A stretch of DNA of 64,000 nucleotides. Origin: Apostichopus japonicus. Taxonomy: Eukaryota > Echinodermata > Holothuroidea > Aspidochirotida > Stichopodidae. The stretch's first letter is position 1; every line of letters begins with the position of its first letter. Of this stretch, positions 54,456-64,000 are shown one piece after another. The translations under genes were made by a program, and so were the position numbers. The stretch spans positions 14,165,764 through 14,229,763 of the forward strand of contig NC_092583.1 in assembly GCF_037975245.1 (NCBI RefSeq), given 5' to 3'. The notes beneath the pieces were generated by a model. The model did no database searches, was not told where the DNA came from, and saw nothing but the letters and a program-made list of their open reading frames with translations.

Positions 54456-55092
54456 AAAATGATCTTCTTCAAAGGGTTAAAATTTAATTATCCTTGATTA
54501 AGGATGCCTGCCACATTTGACAGCTGGTATCGTGGATGTTCTCTATGTACCGTTATTGAATGTGAGATATAAATCACTTAAAAGTATTTTCTTTAATTTA
54601 TATATGTTATGTCACACTTGTGCCTTAATTAAAGCTAGCACGGTCTAATGAATATTAATGCTGCAACCAGAATGCTCAGCTCTAGGCTTTATGATGCCTT
54701 TGCTATAGCTAGATCCCGGTTAATAATATAGAAACTGGGTTAAAACTGTTCAAGGAAAAAGACCACCAGTAGCTGTAGAAAAAGACCACCTGTAGCTCTG
54801 TGACTATAATTGCAAAAGTATTTGTAAAATGAGGGTTTTCAGTCACGCCCTAAAACAACAACGGGGGCAGCGACGGTCCTTTCTAGTTCCGCAAAACTTG
54901 ATAAGTTGCAGTCTCTGAAATCACTGAGGATTTCTATCGAAGAATTTTCTCTGATGGAATATATTTCTGGGCAGAGTACCAACACATTCAGTAATTCATG
55001 CATAGTGTGACGTATTCAAACTAACATACCTGCATTGGTGACCAGCACTGTTGGAACCAATACGAAAGTGCCCTCTGCAGAAATGCTTAAGA

Positions 55093-55517
55093 CAGAGATG
55101 CCAACCTCTTGACACAAAAAAACAGACTGAATATCCTAAAAAATTAGATTTTGGAGAGAAAAATCAGATTTTCACGAAAAATCGGCACTACCACTGGCCC
55201 GTTGGCCCCGGGCCAGTAAAATGTTTAACTGGTAAGAACGGGCAAGTAAAATGTTTGCTTTTTCATTAACATTTAATGAGAAAATTGTAAAGCTGCCGAT
55301 TCCGCATATTTCCCGCCCATGTAGGCTTGTTGTTCAACGTGTTTGTCGGGGTTTGGGGGATTACTTGTACATGTTTCTATGCTATTCCGCTTCCTTTAAA
55401 TTTTTTTTTTTTTTTGAAAGATGAAAAATTGTATTTTCAAGAGGCAATATCGTATTATCGTATTTCACTTGTTTTATAGTACTAAATACGATAAAATCGT
55501 ACTGGTTGGCATCTCTG
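55093..55517 (+). mobile_element. hAT-like non-autonomous DNA transposon (CAGAGATGCCAACC ends)
   Basis: Terminal inverted repeats CAGAGATGCCAACC (left) and CAGAGATGCCAACC read inward from the right are perfect over 14 bp. The flanks share TTAAGA on both sides (55087-55092 and 55518-55523), a 6-bp match where hAT elements usually show 8. CAGAG-type ends are common in hAT families. The 425-bp body contains a GC-rich palindromic stretch (CTGGCCCGTTGGCCCCGGGCCAG) and long T runs but no transposase. Confidence 0.8.
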
Positions 55518-57287
55518 TTAAGATCCTCATTGGTTATACTCACTACAAGTGGACATTAATAATTTACCAAGAACTCAGTAAGAGGCAAATTAATTTAATG
55601 AAGCACTTTCACTGTCTTCCACTTCATTCTAGGTCATTATACCCACGAGTTTTCAAAAATCTATCACATTAACGAGTCAAGTACCTTACAGTTAATTGCT
55701 AGCTAATGCACTTTGATAGGTTGTGACTTGGCAGAAAATTGAGCAAATTTGGGATTGCCAGTTCCTCTGAAAACAGAACCAGCTGAGAAGATTTAATATC
55801 ACTATGCTAGCCAGCTATCGTCTCACCTAAATCTCAGTGTATTATACCGCCCTATCTGTCTCTCCAGTTAACTTATCCATAGTTTGTCCTGTAAACCGAC
55901 CTACTTTAATATTTATACACTGACTGTAGCAGCTGCAGTAGTTAAGGGGTGTGAGATGACAGAGAGATAAAGGATACAGGCACCATTTGTAAGCTGGCTA
56001 AAGCATCTACTTGTCTATCTGCAGAGCCAGGCAATTGGATTGTGTATCAATAAAGCATCAACAGCCTTAAGTCACCTATAATATATATATGCCCGTCTAT
56101 GATAACCACATTTTATGATAGACTTTCTCCCAATTTGATATTGTTTATATGCTGTCATTCATTTCTTTATATATCATAAACTGTAATAAATATTTATTAG
56201 TCAAATATATTGCATCATTTCACAATAGATTTAAAGGAATCATCAATTTCCCTTTTTTTTTTTTAGATGCAAAAGTTTGGGAATTGACATATGAGTATGA
56301 TTCCACCTTTAAAGGGGAACAATACAATGTGAACATTAGCAATGGGACATATAGTTATTGTCAAGCTTTGCTTCTAAAGTTATAGTGTTTATGAAACTTT
56401 TAGATTTTGACCTCTGTTGACCTTAAATGACCTCTGACCACCAAAGACAAACTTGGGTTCTTCTTCTCAATAATATAAAAGTTAAAACACTAAACCTTTT
56501 TTGCGTCTAGTGTTTACAAGGCAAGGCATAAAATACACATCTATACACATCCCAGTCCACTCCCTCCCCCCTCCCTCCCCTCCCCCTCCCATCATCACCC
56601 ACACCATCATTTTACTTTTGCAAAGTATCACTTTGCCTTTGACAAGGAATCACAAAGATTACATGCACTTTTGTTGTCACAGAATCCTTCTTTTTTATAT
56701 CTTTGAGGTCATATTACACACTCTACAGGGTTTAATAATGATTAAGCTAATCCTAACCACATTTTATCACCATCATCGCTACTATTAAATCTACTCAGCT
56801 GGTTTCGTGATATTTCTAACATTACAATTTTACCATATTTCAGATCACAAGAAGTTTCTTGTGCATTTATGTTTAGTCAAAAATATTATGAAAATATTCT
56901 TCTCACCCTAAAAACAAATGAGTATAGAAAGAGCTGATTATCTCCAAAGCTAGTAAGTTTAAATATGACAAAATCTGACGTGATTCTTAAATATTGAAAG
57001 TTGACAGGGATAGGTAAATATTCTAATTTCGATGCTTCTATCATTTCTTCTGACATTACTCTATATTCATACTCGAGACTGGAAAATTCTATAAACGAGA
57101 TCTCCTTATGCAAAATTTCATATGCAGAATATCAATTAATGTAAACATGAAAAATACAACTTTTTATTTAAAAACATTCTTGCAATAAGCGATTGGAAGA
57201 AACGTTTCTTTACACGACAGAAGTATGGAAGGTTAGACAAATAGGTCGTAGTTTAATCTTAAATTGAGAATAATTGACTTTACTTAC

Positions 57288-57311
57288 TCTCCCCTTAGCA
57301 AGTCCATCCAT
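57288..57311 (-). CDS. NCKAP5-like: NCKAP5-like gene, first coding exon (MDGLAKGR)
   Basis: The minus strand reads TTTCAAGATGG, a start codon in strong context with A at -3 and G at +4. It is followed by eight codons, MDGLAKGR, and the excellent donor GTAAGTAAAG. It ends in phase 0, matching the acceptor of exon 2, so the joined product would read MDGLAKGR-ELLEREVEELKRQL. A second in-frame ATG does not occur, and the sequence upstream could be 5' UTR. TTTTATTTCAAG could also be an acceptor, in which case this ATG lies a short way into a second exon. The vertebrate N-terminus (MEGK..) is not similar beyond the first residues. The exon was chosen on start context, donor quality and phase. Candidate alternatives are at 49957 and 48206. 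Confidence 0.55.
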
Positions 57312-58010
57312 CTTGAAATAAAATCCACCAATTCCAGACAAAACTTTGTCTTATAAACAGTTAACCAACGCTTCTCAGAGACATTCTTCACATTGTACAA
57401 GAATTAACATTCCAAGCTTGAAGCCTTTTTTCTCCTCTTTTTGTTATATCCGCTTCCTTTGATTGTTGATCCATGATTAATGAAGAGAGTGATTCTCGTC
57501 TTTTCAACATACCTGCTACAAGTTCATATCGTTAAGCTTCCACAGCCATCGATAAATAATCGAAAACAAAAGAGCCAAAAAAAGAGAAAATTTTCCTTCC
57601 AGGTATAAAGCCGATTCTGACGACTTATTCGATGTGAGGTAGAATTCTGTCATCACGCTGCTGAATTGATCAATCAAATGACGGGTTTCGGAATAGTCAA
57701 ACAGAATATCACAGAGCTAGTTTAAAACTTGATGTACTTTAGTGAAAAGGACATTCAAAGATAGATTTGAAATAGCATGAAAACACAACAGTAATTCAAC
57801 CCAAAAAATATTAAAAGAATTCCAAAGAACTGTTCCAATGTTCAAATTTTCCATAAATAACCAAAATATCACAAGCAAAAAAAAAAAAGAAGCACACAAA
57901 AGAACCTTTTTTTTTTTATTCAAACCCAATCAACCAATATGGTATGTATGTTTTCTTCATTTTTCTTTTCTCCTTCCTATTGTAAATTTCAATAAAACCG
58001 CTCTTCATTT

Positions 58011-58050
58011 AGCCTCTGAAGAAGATCCTGCTAGGATCGAAACGTCAGGC
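58011..58050 (+). ncRNA. hammerhead-ribozyme-like motif with intact core
   Basis: The sequence GCCT-CTGAAGA-A-GATCCT-GCT-AGGATC-GAAA-CGTC-AGGC contains the conserved CUGANGA and GAAA of a hammerhead. Helix II is 6 bp with a 3-nt loop, and a 4-bp helix I forms from GCCT and AGGC. After GAA the self-complementary ACGT would form helix III only between two molecules, as in minimal dimeric hammerheads of Penelope-like retroelements. One extra A between CUGANGA and helix II departs from the canonical fold, so activity is uncertain. Flanking TTACTTTTACACAT is shared with the copies at 40662 and 54415. Confidence 0.5.
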
Positions 58051-58649
58051 CAACTTACTTTTACACATATTGTAAATCTCCACACATTTCTGAATGTGCC
58101 ACAATACAGGAAATTTCATCCAGACAGTTCATGAATGTACTTTTTCTTTTCATTTTCCTCAAAATTACGACAGTGTCTTCCTATAAAGGAACAACACACC
58201 AGTATACTGACCTAATATCTTTTCGGTCATACTGAATGCAAATCAATACATTTCATGACACACGAGCTTAACACGTACACAGTACATGCCACCGAGAGTT
58301 AGCTGTGTTCATCTTCAGAAGACGGTTTTTAAAACAATAAATATATTCCTCCAAACTAGAACTTTATCCTATGAATGGAATTTCACTCCTAACAGGAGAT
58401 ACCGCCATGAACAAGCTGTATATACTGAAATATTAATCTGTCCCTCTAGGTATTATTTCAAATTTCTCGCAGCAAATTAACCACTTGAGAATCCTTTGGT
58501 TTATTATTCTCCTTCCTCAAACATCCATCCACACAGTAATCCTTGCAGAGAGTTAAACCACTAGGGCAATCCAAATTCACTATATCAACAAGTTCACATC
58601 CCAATTACCATGCACCTAGGGGTTCACGTGTACAAATAACTGCACCATT

Positions 58650-58667
58650 AGAGAGAGAGAGAGAGAG
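58650..58667 (+). repeat. (GA)9 microsatellite
   Basis: Nine uninterrupted AG dinucleotides about 1.3 kb upstream of the first coding exon. GA tracts in upstream regions can bind GAGA-type factors; here it is only noted as a repeat. Confidence 0.85.
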
Positions 58668-59353
58668 CGGTGTGTAGAAGATGTGTTGCCCGCAGGTCTG
58701 CATACACTTGCAAAATGTTTTAAGGAGATAGTAGTAGTACTGGAGTGGGAACTAATCAGAATTAAATTAGAAGCACACTAACTTATCAAACATTTCCCTG
58801 CATCTGTTTACGAGTGCAGTTTTTTTTTCAGTCCATCAGCAGTTGGCAATAAAAAATCTTCATCGAATGTACCAAAATCAAGATACGACGTCGCACAAAC
58901 CAATCGGGAGGAGATTTTAATACTTTACATAGACGATAAAAAGATGCCTTAGAGACATTTATCCCAGATAACTGATGAAGAAACAATCTAAAACATCTCA
59001 AAAAGAACAAAAATCTCGAGACAAGTAAAAACACTTGTGAAGACAAGAAACAAGTCCTACACGTGCAAAATTCTCTCCTTGAAAATTCAAGCTGTTCATT
59101 CTTTCCGTAGATCCATATCCATATTTTTCATGAAATATAAGATTGACTAATTCAATTTGATGGACACAGCTGAAGTTCTACAGACTTTGATTTGCCTCTA
59201 AAAACTCCTCTCTATTCCCTTTCTTTCTTTTGATCACATGATTTACAAGAGCAGAGTAAACTCTGATGACATCTTCCTTGATATTCACATCCAATCTCTC
59301 CTCCGTCCTTGAAGAAACGTGACCCTTTACGCAACTCTACGCAGAACTCCATT

Positions 59354-59363
59354 AACCAATCAG
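59354..59363 (-). promoter_or_regulatory. consensus CCAAT box (AACCAATCAG)
   Basis: AACCAATCAG is a full NF-Y consensus. It lies in a locally GC-richer stretch (about 59240-59370), 2 kb upstream of the first coding exon in minus-strand direction. It is compatible with the main promoter plus a 5' untranslated exon, but I see no TATA box or initiator that would prove it. Confidence 0.25.
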
Positions 59364-62300
59364 CAGAGCCACTGAGTTGAGGAGAATTGATAACGAAAAA
59401 AACAAAATCGGGTACAATGTCCCCTCCAGGCTAAAGCTAACATCAACTTGAAAGATAATAATAGCTAGCTTCGACTCAAACGATTCAATTCAAAACAGAT
59501 CTCATCTGGTTTGTGTTTATACAAGTATTATCTCACTGGATGTTCGTACGTACCAACAGACAGCTACACACAACATTGAAAAATGCACATTCACCACGGT
59601 AATATGCATGTAGATAGCTTGGCTAAAAGTGTAGACCAAATAGAATGGCTATAGCTAGGTTACGAATATCGGCCTCTGTAATTGAAAAATAAAGGAATAC
59701 CAAGTGACACGCAAAAATGACAGGTTTGATCTAATTTTACTTCTCTTAATTTACCCTTGGGGCGAAGTATTAAGTGCCCTGATTTCAATTGAGGTACTCT
59801 TCTTCGTTTCTCCGAACTCTCGTGATCGCCAAAACCATTGATCGGATAGTTCGGTCCTGCTATGATTTGATTATCGAAAAGGGCAGCGATGTAGACTTTT
59901 TTCCGCTTTTTTGCACTTGTAATGCAGAATTGGATGGAATCGTTTATAACTTTTCATTGACTTCAAAGCTAGAGAATGGCATAATTACATGGCACAGAAT
60001 CTTCTACATTTGAGTGAGAAAAAAATAAGCTTAAGTGGATTCCTAGATCCTGCAGTTAGTAGTATAGTGCCTGGAAACATGATACCATCAACAGTGCTTG
60101 ATCAGTGCAAGGACAATGAATAGGGGCTAAACTATATAAGGATCTGTTTCAATTAATTGTCTTATGAAACAAGCAAGCATAGTGAAATATCAAATCACAA
60201 TTTATTACCAAACGATCTCATATTTCAAAATAATTCTGACGGTTTTCTTCATTTTTATAACTTTAGTTCAAAGGTGAACAATTGTACAGTTTTCTTAAAA
60301 TGTAACTACTAAGATATGTATGCTTTAATGCTTCAGTGGTTTATTCAAAGGATAAAATAAAAATTCCCTAGCAAGGTTTTGGAATACACATGGTGACGAT
60401 ATTACTTTAAGCTGATAATTGGTTTCTACTAGCATAAAGCAGTGCATGAATCTAGCTTTGGGAATGCGGGAAAGAAAAGTGACATTTTGAGGAGTGGCTA
60501 CAAGAAACCTTGGAAGCAACTTGTCCTCCAACTGACCTAAGCAAGACTTATGCACAGCTGCAGACCCAGTACTCAGACCCAGTACACACTGCAATACATC
60601 TCTGATAAGTCTTCATCAAAACAAACAGCCAGTGTTGAAGTTTTTTTTCGATTTGGTTAAGATTGCTAATTAAAGTTGCACTTCTTCACAGTTCCATGCG
60701 AAATACTACAAGAACTACATACTGTAGTTTATAGAGCACATCACATGTTCGTTGTACTGTACTGTGTATTCAGACGTACGAATTACTCGTCATGTATTAA
60801 AATTACCTACACTTCACAATAGACAGCCTCTCCATGACCCCCACCCCCCACCCCCCCCCACATGTGCCCTCATGCATCAGTAACCTTACTGACATTAATA
60901 AAACAATAAACAATTACAATAGAAACAAGACAAAGGACCACACAACGTTTCTAAATATATCTTTGACCTATATTTTTTATTTTTTACCGAGGGTAAGGAC
61001 GATTCTGTCTGTAGATATATGAAAGAGAGTGCAAGGTTGTAAATATATTTCCGAGTGTGTTTATTTGAGTAAAGGTGTACTATGACATATTTATAGCTAT
61101 GTAAAATTCTCACAAATACATTAGTAAATTTGACAAAAACTATGAAAGAATAGACCAGTGTATGTAGCCATCAATAATACCTTAAACAACAAGACAGGTT
61201 TTAAAGTGAAGGGACAGATGTAGCTGGAAAATTTCTCAAAGTGTGACTTAAATTACTTCATGCAGAAATGAAGTAACTATTAATGATTGCTTAAAATTCA
61301 TCGTAAGTCTTCAAATCATTGGCTATCCTCAAGTCTGAGTAACTTGGGTCATATTAAAGTTCTGCAGTATCAGTACACACAAATCATGATCAAATAGAAA
61401 GGGGGAAAAGAATACCCTAACGAATGTAATTAATCAAATTAACTTTCCCCTAAAGCATATCACCACTACTTGTTCCAATGATAGCAACGTTTCAAGTCTG
61501 ATCATATATTATATACTTGCAAAGTATTCGATGGAAAGAAATACATGACTGTCACATCTACTTGAAGAAATAAATGAAGAGAACGGAGAGAACTTTGTGA
61601 ATGCAATCATTGTTAATATTTGTTTATAAAGACATAAATATGACCAGATTAAAGGCATCATTAATAATGATCTAACTGTAAACACATGGCAGGGACACCA
61701 CACTTTAAATTATCTGAACAAACGAGCATGACTTGCTGTTTGCATCACAAGCGCTCACTTCTGCTTTGATTGTAGCTCGAACGTTAAAACTGCAAACAGT
61801 TTTTTCGCCTCCATCGTGCGTGTAGCGCCCCGCAGGAATCAATCTTTGTTAACTGTTCACTGCTGGTTCACTGAACGTTTACAGAAGATACAAAAAGTAT
61901 TTTTGCCAATCAGGTATTCCAACTGATCAATCTACATTCTCCTCTAAGCATTTTTTTTTCTTTTTTTCACTCAAAGATCACTAATGAGATAGTAATTTAC
62001 TGTATCATTTAACTCTGACAAATTTTGTCACTCAAAAAGTTTGGCAAAGTTAGTCTTATTGACATGTTATGCCCAGAGCAATTTCACAAATTCTGATTGC
62101 AAAAACAGATGTGATTTTGATGATTTTGAAAAGAAATTTCGGACTGCAGCATCTTGATGGCATTGTCAGGTAATTAGATTACAATAGGATACAAACTTTT
62201 GATGTAACAAGATATCATTCTACGGTACTCTAAGCTGTTTTATCATTCCAACTTGAGGGGATACTAGACACATGTGTCCAAACTAAAAGACTGACAGAGA

Positions 62301-64000
62301 AGGAAGGAATATCAATAGGGGAACAGTGCCCTCTCCCCCCCCCCCCGCACCCCCCTTCCCGCACCCCCCCTCCATGCCAACAGCTTTGCCTGATAGTAAT
62401 TACAGGCATTTATGGAAATACATCAGTTAAGAGCATACGGAGGAGCAAAATAGAATTATCATTCCAAAGCAATAAAATCTCAAGGTATCAGGTGCGAGGT
62501 ACGATATGCATGCATGCGGAATAAATTAATGTTAACATTTTATGTAGCAGTTTTCAGGCTTATGAAACTCAAAATACTTAGATTTTATGTATTTATAAGC
62601 TTGCCAAACTATTTTGAATTATCTTTGTAGCTACCAGTGTATTGCATGAATTTTCCTCTTCATGAAATACTTAGATTTTATGTATAACAAGAACCTGCAC
62701 AGCATTATTGCATTTCTAGAAACAATTTTGCCTATTTGTGTAGCAGTGTGGGAATTCAACCAAATTAATCCCTGAGGGAGAGACAGTTGCATGGCTTGAA
62801 AAAACTAGGTATACTAGAGAAACCTTATCCAAGATTCCATGATTCACTAGAAATTTAATTGGTCATAAATTATGCATATGTGAATAAATTAAAACAGAAG
62901 TGATTTTTGGCCATGGATTCTGCTACTCCTTTTATATCTACATTCATAAATTGTGCAGGAGTTTCTCTAAACAGCTTTAGGGCAGTTCCTTTATTTTTTC
63001 TATTTTTTTTTTCTGATAATGATATTGAGGCCTAATGTGTATCTTTAATTATGAGTATCATTTTTACTCAATTAGAAATGGAGGATGGAGTGGGGAGGGC
63101 AATGAATTGGTATAGAGGAACCATAGAGGGGGTATCTAAAAGAGAAGAGAACCATTTTTTCATCATTAAAGAGTATACAGGCTTATTCAGACCATTGCAA
63201 CATGATACCATTTGGTATTTTGATATTGTACAGTAGACTTGAGCAAGTCTGAAAGGATACCATATGATCACATATGTTTAATGATTTTTCTTTATTTATT
63301 CCTTTATTACTTTATTTATAATTTTTTATGAGAAATGAGATTACAGGTGTTGTTGCTGAACTGATGAAATTTCAAATTGGTCACAATTAACACATGAAAA
63401 GGTAAACCAAAGAGAAACATACAGAGTTCACCCAAGAGTGGCAGTATGACATCTTAAATGGATGCACTCACAGCCCTGTGACATATCATTTGATACTCCA
63501 AAACTTACCTGTCTTTGCACAAATCATGCAGTTTCATAAACTGCCAGTAACAGTTCAAATTGCACACCCCACTGGTACACTTCTGCCCCCCCCCCTCCCC
63601 GTGCCCACACTTCTCCCCTAACTTTCTCTTCAAGCTGAATCAACAATTCTGAACATTTGTGATAGAGTTTGTTTAATCAGTATGAATCATCTTGGTTTTA
63701 AATGTTTCTGTAGTCTTACTGTATCATTTTCTGGACCACTAGTTGTCTACAAGATGTTCAAGCACTGACTTAGTACAGTATTCCTTCAAATTTTCTATGT
63801 TCTTGTCAAGTTATAAAGCGTTGTTTTTTCCCTAAATTCCACGATATATCCCAACTGGATAAAAGATTTTTTTTAAACTGTTTAGGTCGATTACGAGCAC
63901 CTCTATCAAATACAGTAAGACACACATGTATGATGATTAGTGTTTGATTCTCTTTTTTAATTAGGGAAAAAATATTAACTGCCATAGGATGAAACTCTTT

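Larger units (their letters stand above)
42104..57287 (-). other. intron 1 of the NCKAP5-like gene (15 kb)
   Basis: Contains two hAT-like elements, MITE copy E, a degenerate GAGTACAA repeat, an AT-rich hairpin, a minisatellite, plus-strand Cys-rich ORFs and several exon-like minus-strand segments between 48.2 and 50.4 kb. Between 50.6 and 54.4 kb and between 55.6 and 57.2 kb I see only AT-rich sequence with pyrimidine runs (for example 51191-51360) and short ORFs without support. Confidence 0.55.
57312..64000. other. 5' flank of the NCKAP5-like gene, no supported gene
   Basis: Contains the hammerhead-like motif, a (GA)n run at 58650-58667, a consensus NF-Y site at 59354-59363, and C-run tracts near 60839-60858, 62334-62370 and 63588-63600. 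ORFs in this stretch are short, AT-biased and mostly lack ATG or splice support. An upstream untranslated exon of the host gene may lie here, but I could not pick one. Confidence 0.5.

Overview
This is a eukaryotic, animal-type window. It is AT-rich and intron-dominated, dense in microsatellites, minisatellites and short non-autonomous transposable elements, and carries no long open reading frames. The short exons, GT-AG introns of 0.8 to 27 kb and repeat content point to a metazoan. My guess is a marine deuterostome, possibly an echinoderm such as a sea cucumber; that is inference from general appearance and no sequence here proves it. The only gene I identify with conviction lies on the minus strand and spans almost the whole window. 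I assembled seven coding exons by hand from splice signals: 57288-57311 (ATG exon), 42036-42103, 14725-14788, 12669-12848, 9742-9813, 8766-8897 and 650-688. All six exon junctions are phase-compatible, and together they encode about 193 residues of almost uninterrupted coiled coil. The end (EKTLLLERLRVLE, then VYDRCLDE joined to VASQVVQALLIQR) closely matches, from memory, the conserved N-terminal coiled coil of vertebrate NCKAP5 and NCKAP5L. I therefore call it an NCKAP5-family gene. Only its 5' part is here; the rest lies left of position 1. Layout from right to left, in the direction of transcription: 64000-57312 is upstream or 5' flanking DNA. Intron 1 (57287-42104) holds two hAT-like elements, one copy of a TTAA-flanked repeat, a minisatellite, a plus-strand cysteine-rich exon-like ORF (47735-48079), and several candidate alternative 5' or cassette exons between 48.2 and 50.5 kb. 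Intron 2 (42035-14789) holds two more TTAA repeats, a tRNA-derived SINE, two minisatellites and a hammerhead-ribozyme-like repeat fragment. Introns 3 to 6 hold a very large (ATC)n microsatellite that touches the splice donor of exon 4, and a 166-bp tandem array interrupted by a TTAA element. Five copies of one ~365-bp TTAA-flanked MITE family are present. One sits inside the tandem array, so the empty site can be read directly. I found no complete autonomous transposon, no functional tRNA or rRNA gene, no CRISPR array and no clear novel multi-gene system. The most interesting leads are the microsatellite at the exon 4 donor, the candidate alternative promoter near 50.4 kb, the hammerhead-like repeat and the possible nested cystine-knot/IL-17-like exon.
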